From Heterobilharzia americana (Eukaryota; Platyhelminthes; Trematoda; Strigeidida; Schistosomatidae), in assembly GCA_944470555.2 (NCBI GenBank), contig OX104128.1, forward strand, positions 40,593,920-40,657,919: a DNA stretch of 64,000 nucleotides, written 5' to 3'. Positions 37,191 through 48,958 of this stretch are shown in pieces (position 1 is the stretch's first letter; every line of letters starts with the position of its first letter). Position numbers and translations under genes: made by a program. A model generated the notes under the pieces. That model made no database searches. It was not told the origin of the DNA and was given only the letters and a program-made list of their open reading frames with translations.

Positions 37191-38094
37191 CTAGGAACAA
37201 AGTATATTCGATTGACAAGCGCACAAAGTCTACTAAATGTGCTTTCTTGATCTCTTTTCTAGCCAGTAACAAACAAATAACATTGGAATGATGCTGCTAT
37301 ACATGTAGGCACATATTTCAACATGAGCTAACCGACTCAGTGTAATGAAATGAATCAACAAGGAGAAATCAAAAAACCAACGTTACATCTGTTTCTTCCA
37401 TTATATGAAACATAATATATCATCTCTTAATATACAGGTAACCATTAATAATCACTAGACCAGCGTTAATTTAAGTGTATTTAGGGAATAGTTACGAAAC
37501 CGTTAACACTATTACTGTTAGAAGTAATTTTCATTTGTAACTATCCCTTCTATTAAATAAACTCATATATTGAACGTTGAATTCAAATAGCACTTGATAT
37601 ATGTTCCTCCGTTTTTAACAAATATGCACGGATTGTATACAGCATGTTTTTCGTTTATCATTGAATGTAGAAACAGAGAAGAAATCTATAAAATCCTCAT
37701 ACTAATGATAAAAGATAAGGTTGGAATGGAAATCCACCACTTGATATATTATAATCTCAAGGTTTTCTGAATTCATGTAATTTACAGGTTATTAGACGTT
37801 ATTCAAGTGTTCTCAAATTTTGTGAAGTGGTCAGTGGACAGGGAGAAAACTCCAAGCAAATATTTATGAGTAGGGTACATTGTATGTTCTCAAACAACCT
37901 TTTGAAAAATCCTCCCCTTATGAGTTTTGCATTCTAATTCATTATGAAGAGTGGTTGGTCATACATGATGTCAGAGCAGAAATCTCCGCTGCTTATCAAT
38001 AAGAAGTCAGTTTGAAGGATAAAATTAAGGGTTATCGTGCCTTGAAAATATCTACCAAACAATCAGTTCTTATAGACATGAAGATTAACGATTC

Positions 38095-38340
38095 ATTGGC
38101 AGTGTAGAGAGGCATAGACTACCTATATATGGTCTCTGAGACGACAGAAATCAGTGGTTGAGGACTCTTGGTGAAATGGGTGAAAATTGGACAAAATGGG
38201 GTGGATGTATTCACAGCTTTGGTTTCTCCCAATGCTTAGACGTTTTGACAGAGCTTATTTTTTAAATTTCCTCTCTGTCCATACATCTTCATCTAGTTTG
38301 ATATAAGTTTTTCCTATCCACTTGTTCTTTCTATGCTCCT
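38095..38340 (+). mobile_element. Non-LTR 3' UTR fragment related to 31.2-31.4 kb
   Basis: Aligns by eye to 31235-31440. Shared blocks are GGTCT..GAGACGA.AGAAAT, GACTCTTGGTGA.ATGG, and the TCTATCCA.CTGTTCTTT-like end. No coding part is preserved. No target-site duplication found. Confidence 0.6.
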
Positions 38341-39328
38341 GTGAAGAGTAGAAACTTCAACCACTTCGTTAGTGTATGGTGTTCCACGTTAATTTTTTCT
38401 CTCTGTCTGTCGTGCAGTCAGACGTGGAATTCCGAACATACCTTTCATCAAGTTTACAAGGTCACTATTGGGGTGTTGCCGACTATCCTGCCAATGGCAT
38501 GTCATAAGGGACTGTTTATCGGACAAAGCTTACTAACATGGCTCAATGAATGAATAGGATAAGGGGACTGAATATATCTGAAGGCTAATGCATACACCTT
38601 GTGTAATCACAGCATATTCAACTAGAAGCATCTATTAAGTCGGCATTGTTTGAGACAAAGGTTTTAATACCATTCTAGTCACTGATTTCCCTTTAATTCG
38701 AAAAGTAGTTTCATCTACATGAATCCATTCTAATAAGTCTTTTGGCTTTTTGACCTTTGCATGGTTACATGAATTTGTGTTGTTCAGTATTTGTGTTTAA
38801 CCTAGTCAGTGTATCGTCATTAAATGCGTTCTTTTTGTTGTCAAGATTTCATTTCAGTAGGATGAATCAGAAGTTTTTTTATTGCCTAGCTGATCCCATT
38901 GTTACAGTGACTTCTTGTCAGTCTGAATGTTGTAAACCGGTTCTTTATTTTTGGTTTGACACAAGTTCAATGAGGTTATCCTAACTGATGCTGTTTGTCA
39001 GCTTTAACCATGTTCTGCATGAATTCAACCTTAATTAGCTCATGTACGACATTTAATTCCATACTAACTTGACTTCGAACTACATACCAAAGAAATGGAT
39101 GAGTTTACATGAGAATAACAACTCCAAGTTTCAACTGAGTGTTTATATTAGAAAATGATGCTTGGATATTCTGAGTAAGTTACTAGAACTTCTATCACAC
39201 CAACATGACAGTTACTGTTTATTCTCAGTTAGACGCTGACAATGTAATAACTAAAATTCTATTGGTTTCTAATTTACACAGTTTTGCGTTTCGTGTTAGG
39301 TGGTTGGAGGCGATCGGCATGAAGCCTT

Positions 39329-39374
39329 GCCTGACCTACGTTTCGTGCTTGTTTACACTCGTCAACGAGGCGTA
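39329..39374 (-). ncRNA. Candidate hammerhead-like core, left end of SINE-like element
   Basis: The minus strand reads TTGACGA (C3 changed to T), stem II GTG/CAC, GAA, then stem III A-T and C-G around GTAG, with C at 39333 as the cleavage position. Stem I GCCT/AGGC is again separated from the core by two bases (CG). It mirrors the right-end motif on the opposite strand. Confidence 0.3.
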
Positions 39375-39708
39375 CCTACAACCTCAACGGAACTGACCAC
39401 CCCCCTGAGATTCGATCACACTTCACCCGAGGGTTGCAGTCAAAGACGTTGCCACTGAGATATTAGGTCCACGACTGACCTCCTACAGTACTTGATTACA
39501 TATACTGATTAGTTACTGAATGGTCTTAGACCTAGAACTAGACAATACGAATTTGGCTGCCCTTCAGTTACCGACCAGTGGATCTAATCAAGTCCTACGG
39601 AGGTTAGTCGCGTTCTGAATAACTTAGTGATAAAGTCGTTGACTCTAACACTAGGCGATGTGGGTCCGAATCTCGAGCAGGACGACAGTTCCATCCAGGA
39701 TGCAGATA

Positions 39709-39754
39709 TGCCTTACTGACGAGTGGAAGACAAACACGAAACCCTTGTCAGGCA
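39709..39754 (+). ncRNA. Candidate hammerhead-like ribozyme core, right end of SINE-like element
   Basis: CTGACGA at 39716-39722 is followed by a 3-bp stem II (GTG/CAC) with a 9-nt loop, GAA at 39738-39740, and stem III of A-T and C-G around a CCTT loop. The cleavage position would be C39749. Stem I is TGCCT/AGGCA, but two extra bases (TA) separate it from the core, which is not canonical. Core residues are intact; activity is uncertain. Confidence 0.35.
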
Positions 39755-40794
39755 AGGCTTCCTGCAGATTGTCTTCAACCGATTGACATACGTTTGAGTG
39801 CACTGCATTGCTGAGACTCCAAGTTTGGTGACCGAACTGCAAAATGATCCCCACAATTCGGTCAACACTGAGGATTAGATAACATGCAATCGGCTACTCA
39901 CCAGTAACCAAACAATTTAGTTTTGAGTTATATCTCGGCTGAAAATATTCTTTGCCTTGTTGCAACAATTCATTACAGTCACATACAACTACAGCGCAGA
40001 CTGTTGATGGTGAAAGCAACACAAGTGAGCATCGTAGAAGACTGAGCTTTAGAACTTAAGGTCATAGAGACTGTCTTTTTGTAAAGATCATTATTATGAA
40101 TGTTTTAGCTATGCAATAATCAGGTTTCTTCCAACGTATCACGTTTATCTGCCCAGAATGTCCATCCATGTCCATCCACTAGTTATTTGGTCTTTGGATT
40201 TATGCTAAAGATGCCGCAATTTATGCCGTTTAAATGGATTTTTATCAGTAGCAGACATAACAGTAGTGGACTACTTCAAATACCTGTGCACTTCTACCCA
40301 CTGAGAGGGTCAGTACGTCATCCAACGTGTAGAATAAAGGACAAGCTAGAACAGCCGCTTCTGTTTACGCAGAATGCCACACTGTTTAAAGTTGGGAACC
40401 TCGATGTATTGAACGTGTAGTAAGTGGTGAAGGAATAGCCTTAAATGTCAAATGCCAAAAGTCAAAGGAACAAAAATATAAAGTTGATTCTGACAACACT
40501 TTTGTTTTGTTAGCTTACACCAATCCCTGGAAATCACAAATAAATTAATCTTCAGTTCTCACTGACAAGTCTCAGTCAGACAGTTTTCCCAAAGTATCAG
40601 TAAGAATCCACTTATTGCTAGGTTACCCAAGTTAGAAGTAATGAAAAATCTCCACTGATGATATTAGATGATGGTTGCGCTTGGTCACTAACTGACAGAA
40701 GTACTGTAAGTCTAACCATATAATTCCAAACCACTGACTGTATAGTAATGCGCTCACCGTGAAACCTGACAACCCTTTTGTCGAACTTTCATAA

Positions 40795-40870
40795 GGTAAA
40801 ACGTGTGCACTGCTGCATGGCCCTAAACCAGGACGAAACGGTTATCTAGTGCTCATTGGCTTTCGATACT
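40795..40870 (+). repeat. Hammerhead-type SINE fragment
   Basis: GCACTGCTGCATGGCCCTAA, then ACCAGGACGAAACGG, TTATCTAGTGC and TCATTGGCTTTCG. GGACGAAAC is preserved, but the CTGANGA strand is lost. Confidence 0.5.
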
Positions 40871-41604
40871 TCACATCTACATATTGGTTCCTCCTTCAGA
40901 CAATAAAAGCCACACAAACTGGAGCATTCCCAAACAGTAAATGTGACGAATAAGATTCCAGTGCGATGCAATCCCTTTATTCGGTAAACTCAAGGCGATG
41001 AAATGAAATGTTCACAGGCGTGTTTATGTATATATATCTAAATAATTTTTAGTGCATATTTCTAAAGATTTTGTGTGCATATACACTTTCGAGATCGGTT
41101 TAGGTTTCGTTGGTACATCGGATATGTTATTCCGGGTATATTATTCCATTTGGTGGGATAATTTGACCTTCCTAGGATTTAACAAAAAATATGAAATGCC
41201 TCAACCATTTCGTCTTTCTTTGTAGCATGGAAACATTTTCTGAAAACTTACGCCTTTTCAGTGTCACTTTTGTATTTATTGAAGATGATGTGAACTACTT
41301 CGTCAGATTTTATTTCCGAGTTCTCTGGATTCCTCAGAAATCACATTGTGTAGTTTATATGATTTTCAGTATGAACGAGGATTCCACGGGATATAATAGG
41401 CTCGACAGTCAACAAAACCTTATTCGAAGATAGAATTCCTTGCAGGCTTCGAAAGTGTAACATCTTTTTGCGTCAACTGAAGCATTCCTCAAAGTTCTTT
41501 GTACTTCCTCACCCATTATTTGGCAAACTGACATACAACTCATCGTATACCTTTTCTTTTGCAACTATGGGGTCGTGTTCGTTTGATCTACAGAATGATA
41601 TTTG

Positions 41605-42621
41605 CAGAGCAGGCTGCCTACTATCAACCATGATATTCCTGATTGTGGTCAACTGGATCATGCAACAAACTATCAGGAGTGAGAAGAGGAGGATACGCTG
41701 GCTGGACTGAGGAAAAGAACATAGAAGATTCGGATTTCGCCAATGATGACTTGTGTCTGATGTCACACAAACTCGACGATCTACAGGCAAAAACCAACAA
41801 GTTGACAGAAGAGGTGAGGCAGGGCAGCGAAGACACGACTTCAAGTGAATATAGAGAAGACAGACGTGGTGAAGATACCCAACCACCACCACCACCATCA
41901 ACAACAACAAAATCCAATCAACATCAACGCGAGAAACTTGAAGGAAGTAGCCTCCCTCACCTATCTACGCAGCACTGTCTCAACTACAGGTGGCTCAGGT
42001 ACAGACGAGGATGTCAAAGCCAGCCACGATCGGAGAAGCAAGACAGGCGTCCATTCACCTGAAACCAGTGTGGACATCTACTGCACTCCACTCAGCATAA
42101 AGGGTGAACAAGATCTGGATTTTCAACACCAATTCAGTCGAGTCAGTGCTCTGTATTATTCACAGACTCGGCACGTTAAGAAAGGCATTTCCAACAAACT
42201 ACAGACATTCATCAACCACTGTCTACACTGGCTCGACACTGAAGATCAGATGGTCAGAATAATCAGAATAAGCAACAAGGAACTCACCCTAGCTGGCAAC
42301 GAACCAACCAAGAAGCTATCGCTGAACAAAAATGCACTGGGAGGAAGTGGAGATGGATTGGGCACACACTGAGAGGGCCAACTGTGGACATCATGTGTCA
42401 GGGCAGGCTCTCGAATGGAACCCAGATGGGAAGCGACGAGTTGGGCGTCTGAGTCGAGGGTGATGTGGAGGAGATTGTGTGACTAGGAAACGAGAGTTTG
42501 TGGGCTGTCGTGGAGCCATGTTGAAAAGATTTCAGAGAACAGAGTGGAATGGAGACGTGCTACTGAAGCCTTATGTTCCATTAGGAACCCGATGGACAAA
42601 TAATAATAATAATAATAACTG
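41605..42621 (+). mobile_element. RTE-clade copy inside the GPCR intron (partner of the 50.3-kb copy)
   Basis: Codes, in broken frames, for the RT end (CLLS.MIFLIVVNWIMQQTI), a motif C region reading SDFANDDLCLMS, then NIEKTD, NPININARNLKEV, TYLRSTVSTTGGSGTDEDVK, and further the ISNKLQTFINHCL and GNEPTKK regions. It ends GGAACCCGATGGACAAATAATAA. The catalytic FADD reads FANDD because of an inserted AAT codon. A frameshift lies between EEVRQ and NIEKTD. Both lesions are shared with the inverted copy at 50304-51580. A CCA/CAA microsatellite sits at 41880-41911. The 5' edge near 41605 is where near-identity to the other copy drops; weaker similarity may continue upstream. Confidence 0.87.
41880..41911. 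repeat. CCA/CAA microsatellite inside RTE copy
   Basis: A run of CCA units followed by CAA units in the 41.6-kb RTE copy. It is shorter than the matching run in the inverted copy (50991-51041), so the two differ mainly by repeat length here. Confidence 0.8.
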
Positions 42622-42957
42622 CTGAAGTTTGAAATACCGTTGAATATAATACTGAGTAATTCTGGTGTTTAAGAACTGATCTGAAGATTACTCTGGCGAA
42701 TGTAGGGGGATATACTTCTGTTTATCAGCCTTTCATCATCAACGTGATAAGCTGCATCTCCCCCCCCTTGAATAAGCTTAAAGCAAGTGAAAGTTTAGTA
42801 TTAATTGGGTGTGTTGAGTTAAAGAGGAGTTGTGCATGGAAAACACATGAGAGTACAGGTCACAAGCAGTTAGAAACAACTCAGACTGGTCTGTAGATCT
42901 AACCAGGCCACATCAGAGTGAAACGCCGAACGGCCGTTTTGATCGTTTGAGAAGTTG

Positions 42958-43356
42958 AGAGAAATGTCAACTTGAACTGTGTACTTTTTAAATCTTTCAC
43001 AAACTGATTGTGCTGTTTAAGGCACACTGGTCAATTTAAGTCATATTTAGACTGTTTGAACTAATTAAAGTCTGTAAGCTGAATTTGTTCGAGTTAACCT
43101 CTGATGAGCTCAGTTTCAAACCAGCGAAATAGCTGTCTGATGATTAGATCTTTCTTACCTTGCTGGCGAAATACGCAGATGAGCTTGAGTGATTACTAAC
43201 CACTCAAGTTGTTCACTATTAGTATATTCCGCTGTTACATGACACTTTTGTGTCGGAGATCACATCTTGAGGTCTTGACTGGGTGGTTTCTAAAGCAGAC
43301 TCAGTTCACGCGACAGCTGGGCAGCTGAAAAACTGCTCAGCTGTGAGAAATGTCAA
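42958..43356 (+). repeat. ~387-bp tandem-type repeat, locus 2
   Basis: GAGAAATGTCAA at 42958 recurs at 43345, 387 bp later. Inside is GAGTGATTACTAACCACTCA at about 43188, the motif that starts and ends locus 1, so this locus is a circularly permuted copy of the same unit. Other shared blocks are GTTCACTATTAGTATATT, GTGTCGGAGATCACAT and GAGCT..G..TCAAAC.AGCGAAAT. Confidence 0.65.
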
Positions 43357-43409
43357 AGTACAATTTGTAAATCATTTGCGAAAACTGAAAGTCCCAAGTT
43401 TAGTATCCA

Positions 43410-46400
43410 TCCTTGTTACACTTAACTAACTGGTTCCAAACTACCATGTCTGAAGTTGCTTTATTTCATACAGAATAACGTTTAACGATATCACTCAATG
43501 ATTGTTATAAAACCAAGTTACTAAGCATCATTTTCTATAGCTGAGAGGAAACAATATTCATTATTGCATCATCCTCATATGTTACCTATGAAATCCTTGT
43601 GGAATAAATTTTATGCCTAACAGCAGAAAAAGCAAAGTTGTTTGTTCATTTATTAATATACACAGGCAAACCTGCCTCTAATTTTTATGTTTAAAAAAAC
43701 CCATTTCCATCGTCTTTATTAGGCTACAGTCTATGAGCCGGAGGGCTAATGAACGACATATTCACTCTTCACATCGTATAAACAAGCGAAAATGTTAGAG
43801 CATGTAACTAGATACGCTGGTTGTGTGTCTTCTTGCCTATTTTTGAACATCAGTCTTTCCTCTTGTTTTTGTTTATAGAGAAGAGGAATTATAATTCCTC
43901 AACCATATCCCAACCATGGTCAATATAACGAAACAAGAAAAGTGGGTGTGAGGGTTGGGAATAAGTTTTTCCATAGAATAAATACAAATTTCTAAATATG
44001 TAGATATGATTAGATGTTCACGTGTTCATCTAGTCAGACAAAAGAATGGAATAACTTATATTTTGGGCTTATTAGTAGAAAAATAATTCACATGGAATTG
44101 TTTTACCTATTTATACGTAGTTGATTGCAGATTATTGAAGCTAGGAAGCGAATTCCTACACGCTAACATAACACCTCTCATTGAAAAGGGTTTTATTCAT
44201 GGAATATTAAGATTTTGCCAGAAACTAGGTAGCTTGTGAAATTTCATTAAGCCTGTTTTAATCTACAGGTTATTATGTCTACATTTTAATTCAGAGCACC
44301 AAAATTCACGGATACAGAGAACAAAGGTTGTATATTGAGAAAGGGTCTGTTGAAAAAGTCGATGTTAGATGTGAAAACAGATTACAATGATTTTCGCAAG
44401 TGCAACTTTCATGTATGTATGTTTGACAGGATCCTTCTAACCTATTTCAGAAACAACTCTGACATTCTGCAGTACTCTAGTGTTGGGGAGATAGGAAACC
44501 AAATGGAACATGGTCTGGTGTGCTGTTACTTTAATGGTTTAATGGAAGAATCTGTCTTTGACCGAAGCAGAAGAAGGACAATTGCGTCATAAAATAACTG
44601 GTGCCAATGTAAAACATCTCATACATCTGATAACCTGTTCTTTATCCCATAGCAGACTTTAAACGTGGAAAAAATTCATAAGTAGCTTTAAAAGCAAGGC
44701 CATTGGAAATGATCACATACTTTAAGTTGAAATGAAATAAGTTATCACATATCAAGTAGCCAGTCATTTTTTGTGATGAATATTGTGCAAGTTTCATTGG
44801 AGAACAGATGTAACATAATAGACAGTCAGTTAACTGTTTGTCTTCTTGATTGCCACCCACAATAAGAGCAGTAAATATCTCCAGTGGAATAACCAAATGA
44901 CTTCGATGTTATGATTACTCGATTACATCGTATCCGTCAAGTGACCGGTACCAAATGAAACATTCTGCTTATAGCAACGAGTCTCCGTGGTAAGTTTGGT
45001 CATTATTAAAAAGTTTTGAAGACTCTTTTAATGCGATTTCAAGAAACGACCTGTCCAACAACTCATTTGATCATATTTTTAGTAGCTCAGTTCAATGTGG
45101 TCAGCAATCTAGTGTATAGCAAGCGATTTCAGTGTTTTTTAAGGTCAATAGACAAACTATAAAAGCAAATGAGATGAATACTGGTTTTGACAGGATTTTC
45201 GAACACGTACAAAAAAGAGAAGTCAAGCCATAATGCAAGTCAAATACTTGTTATGTCATGCCGATACAATATAATGTTGGATTCTTACAAAATAAACTTC
45301 ATTTCCACCTCCCTAATTGCTTGGTATCACAATGAATTCGAAAGCGGTGAATGAAAAAAATGTTTATTGAAATGTTACTTTTTATAAAAAGCATCACATT
45401 ATTCATGTATTTGCAAGTTAACATCATAAGTTCTACATCATTTTAGCAGGTTAAGGAAAGGCAATTTAGTTGGTTCATCCAAACAGTAATTTGAATGTAT
45501 AGTCTTGAAACTATTTATTCACCGTTGATTGTTGCTCACTTTGAAGGCTTGTGAGGAGCTGGTTGGTTTCAAAAGGGGCTCACATCAAACATCGATATCA
45601 GATTAGTAGTACACATTCATGACCGTTTGGTCGCATAGCATGTGTTTTACCACTCAGCCAGTTTACTACATTTCGTTGGAATAGTCTCATGAACCATGTT
45701 ATTCATTGGTGCGCCTACTGAGTATTGACTGAGCCAAAGAACTCACGGTGACGATCCTCTTGTGTACAACGCGTTCCTTCTACTATGATTTGCGTCTAGT
45801 CGAGAAATGCACTCAGCGATTAGGTGCACGTCCGTGCATTATGCAGTGACGCACACCTGTTATCTAAGGGTTAATGTCACTACCTGTCTGCCCATATCTC
45901 AGTAGATGGAGCAGGGTTCAAACCCGTTACCCATTGGTTGAAACCAGTGAACCACAGCCTAACCGTTATTTGGGCATGAAAGAGGTACTGTTAACCTTCA
46001 CAAAGAATTATATTTACTCATTATGAAACTGTGTCCCATCTACTTACCACCAGCTTACAGTTGTCCGGAAACAATGCAGCTCCAACTACCATGGCTTTAG
46101 CTGGTAAGAAGTACGACTCATAGCCACGTGCACAAAACAACCCTTAATCACTATGCTGTATTCATGATATAATTTCAGTAGTCAAGATCTGATGATTGTT
46201 CAAAGTTGCCTTTATATAAGCACAAATCAATACCAAACTCATCTTCAAAAGTATATACAAGTTAGCTGGATTTGTAACTCATTACTCAGCAGAGAATGAC
46301 TAGTGAAATACATCGAATTAGTGGTCATTGTATATGATCTAGTAGGCACTTATACTCACACTTTTTGCTCTACCAACAGAGAGGGATTTTCTCCTCTAGA

Positions 46401-47345
46401 TTGAAGTGAATCCCACTTGCACATGCTAAAATAGTTTACTATCTGTCCTCATAATCAGAATATGAACAAGGGTTTGTATTACAGCCTTCGCATTCACTTC
46501 AATAGTCCTAAGGAGACTGGCTTATTTATAGGTAGATTTCATAGTGATTCTGTGGAATTGTATTGATCAGGAATAAAGACGATCTCTACTTATCAACTTT
46601 GGATCATAGTTACATCAAATGGTGAATCCATCGAAGTTGGAAGACGTGGCCTAATTGATCTCGCCCCCTTTTTTAGAATGGTAATGCTTTCAGTATAATG
46701 CAACTCAATATTACTCTCAATTGTCTTTAGAACCACCTACAAAAACTCCTTAAGAGTGCTAAACCAGTATGAAGCACCAGTCAGAGCTTTTTTTGTTTTC
46801 AACAGTCAGTCCTGTATGACAACCATCATGACATCAAACGATTAAGACTGTGAATACAACGTGTGTTTATCGCTCGGTACAATGCTTTGTTTGATTACAT
46901 GTCGTCAAATAAGTTTTTCTGTTTGCCACCAACAGGATCATCTTGAAGGCATTTCAAATGACTTTCGAGAACTTTGAGATATTTCACAACAGAGTATGGC
47001 ATCACCATACCACCCAACAGATACTCTGAGTTCGACAGGTTCATAGATATTTGTACAAGTATTAGGAATTTCTGGATAATGGAATTCATCACAATAAGGT
47101 AGACTATACCTCTACTCATTGCTCTACACCTCTACTCTACACCACGTCTGGAATATATTATTTGAGGACAAAGTCCAAAAAAAAATACTATCTGGGAATG
47201 TGTTTCACATGCATAGAGTTAATAAACGTAGTCAAAGAAAAGCCTGGATCAACAGGATTTCAACTACTAGGTTGTAGGCTAGAAGTTTACCAGGCTACTA
47301 AAAGATGTATAACGTTGGTATTCATCATGGACTGACATAAGTTAA
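43410..47345. other. Intron DNA without recognised feature
   Basis: Part of the long GPCR intron. A B-box-like GGTTCAAACCC near 45911 suggests another degraded tRNA-derived repeat. Nothing else could be identified. Confidence 0.4.
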
Positions 47346-47349
47346 AGGA

Positions 47350-47545
47350 ACATTAGAAATTTCCAGCTCAGCAGCACGGAATCCGAAGGTCCTTGGTCTG
47401 ATTCACGGTGGGTTCATGTGTAGTCATTGCTGAGGAGTCCCATGCTAGGAGGAAACAGGTATCTAGTGCTTCCAGGTTTGCAATGTTTCTGCAGCACATG
47501 TTAGTCCGCGATGAATTCCAATCTGGAATCAATAAATTCCCATAA
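47350..47545 (+). repeat. Hammerhead-type SINE, second subtype, core mostly intact
   Basis: CTGAGGA at 47430-47436 and GGAAAC at 47451-47456 are present. Stem I can pair CATTG with TAGTG using two G-U pairs, and stem II pairs three of four bases because 11.1 is G instead of C. Stem III is poor. The rest is CAGCTCAGCAGCACGGAATC at the head, AGTGCTTCCAGGTTTGCAA, and CGATGAATTCCAATCTGGAA at the tail. Subtype as at 17785 and 48705. Confidence 0.65.
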
Positions 47546-48704
47546 ACACTGAAACTGATGTATAAAGTCTCTTTGTTAAATTCGACACTTAGTTTGGAGT
47601 GTCCTCAAACACAACCAACCACGTGTAACCCAGTTGTTAATTTGCATTATGGAGGGCCACCTTCTGTAATCGAATTATTAGCGCCACAAATTATGACCTA
47701 CTCGGTACTAAGAATTGCATTTATGAAGAAATCAGAAAAACTGTTGTTCATTTCCAGTGGTGTCCAGCTACTTTCACCAAATGGTAGTCAAAAGCATACG
47801 AAAATAAATCTAGTGTACTTTGAGAGATGGGCTGGATTCAGAAAGTTGGACGATACAAAGTCTTTTCAGTCAAAACAAGCGGTAATGAAGAGATAGCCAG
47901 TACCTTGACTCATCTTTGAAGCTGTTTCTAAGTGAAATCGAAACAGAAAAATGATGTGTACATAGAAAACCTTTGATGTGGATGTTTTCCGCCGTCTAAA
48001 TATTAGAAATAGAGATAATCATGACAATATAGGCAAAAATCTAAAATATTTCCAACAAATAATTCCAACTATGCGATTCAACTAATGACACAGGCTGCTA
48101 AATGTGTTGACAGTGATACAAGTTGCTGCAAAACAATGCCTCTTTGAACATTTTCGTAGAAACCGGTAATTGGTTTGTAATAGAGTAGTCTAAATTTCAT
48201 TGGTAACCGAAACGTTACCCCCCTATGTTATTCAATCATAAGTTCTCTTTCTCATATTAGCGATTCCACCAATAAGATAAGTGGCTCACTACTGAGATGT
48301 ACACTGACGGATGCAGAGGGGTTGATGGCAATCGGTAGGTAGCCTGGATTAACCCGTGATCCATGTTTTTGGGCATTTGTTAACGAGTTGTTTCCAAGCC
48401 TGAGGAGACTGCTATAGTCCTAAGGGAACTGAAACTCACTTAACCAACTGCTGTTGTCTCAGAGAGTATATGCTTATTTTGTTTGGTGACAAAAGTGGTA
48501 GGAGTCTTCAGATTTTAGTTTACTTCATGAACCAACATGATCTCCACCCAATGACGTTATTGAGTAAGTGTCTTCATGTCCTATTTGATTCGCCTTACCG
48601 GTTACGATTTCTCACTAGAAGTTGAAGAATTTCATTTGGAAGCAAGTCACCAATGAGCACTAACAGAATCTGACAGTTCTTGGTTGGATTTTTTACGAGG
48701 TTGT

Positions 48705-48795
48705 GGCTGCTCATCGCTGAGGACTCCCATTCTGAGACGAAGCAGCTGTCCAGTACTCCCAGGTTTTTCAGCTGATATCAGTCCATGATGAGTAT
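48705..48795 (+). repeat. Hammerhead-type SINE fragment, second subtype
   Basis: CTGAGGA, CTCCCATTCTGAGACGAAGC, AGCTGTCCAGTACTCCCAGG and CAGTCCATGATGAG. CTGAGGA is intact and stem III CAGCTG is palindromic, but position 15.1 is G and stem II is damaged. Confidence 0.6.
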
Positions 48796-48882
48796 ATACT
48801 TTTGCAAACTCTTCATATTCAATACATTTTCATAGATTCTCTAAACTCATTGCTCAAAATTTTAAAGAAATCGTTATTTCAA

Positions 48883-48899
48883 ACCACCACCACCACCAC
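48883..48899. repeat. CCA-repeat microsatellite near the GPCR splice donor
   Basis: Five CCA/CAC-type units on the plus strand (GTG-type on the transcribed strand), about 60 bp inside the long intron. If the donor at 48958 were missed, it would read as a run of Trp in the exon 1 frame; the strong GTAAGT makes that unlikely to be coding. Confidence 0.8.
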
Positions 48900-48958
48900 G
48901 TAAACAAATATTTACGAAAAAAAATCAATAACAATGATGATGGATCAATATAACTTAC

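Larger units (their letters stand above)
39299..39785 (+). repeat. SINE-like dispersed element with inverted ends, copy 2
   Basis: The left ~90 bp (39299-39390) and right ~95 bp (39689-39785) are inverted copies. Both contain, on opposite strands, GACGAGTG...CACGAAAC...GTCAGGCAAGGCTTC. The middle carries GTGGGTCCGAATCTC, similar to a pol III B box, and matches 3150-3410. Each end holds a hammerhead-like core. No ORF is supported. The element lies within the GPCR intron. Confidence 0.7.
33074..48958 (-). other. 15.9-kb phase-0 intron of the GPCR gene
   Basis: The donor is AAG|GTAAGT (GTAAGT at 48958-48953). The acceptor is a T-rich tract followed by TTTTTTAG (AG at 33075-33074). The two flanking exons translate continuously across the join. 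The intron holds many repeats: a ~387-bp repeat unit at two loci, hammerhead-type SINE fragments, a SINE-like element with inverted ends at 39.3-39.8 kb, a non-LTR 3' fragment at 38.1 kb and an RTE copy at 41.6-42.6 kb. A CCA/GTG-type microsatellite lies about 60 bp inside the donor. An extra small exon inside the intron cannot be excluded, but none is needed for a complete seven-TM protein. Confidence 0.85.

Noticed and set aside
41509..41917. Minus-strand ORFs of 97-133 codons rich in Val and Gly
   Set aside because: They are antisense shadows of the RTE copy and its CCA microsatellite.
46048..46150. Possible short minus-strand exon (MVVGAALFPDNCKLV followed by GTAAGT)
   Set aside because: Only about 30 open codons, no clear acceptor, no recognised protein; it may be part of a repeat.
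48854..48958. C-terminal extension of GPCR exon 1 with a run of Trp
   Set aside because: It lies past a strong GTAAGT donor, and joining to 33073 gives an unbroken receptor; this part is intron.
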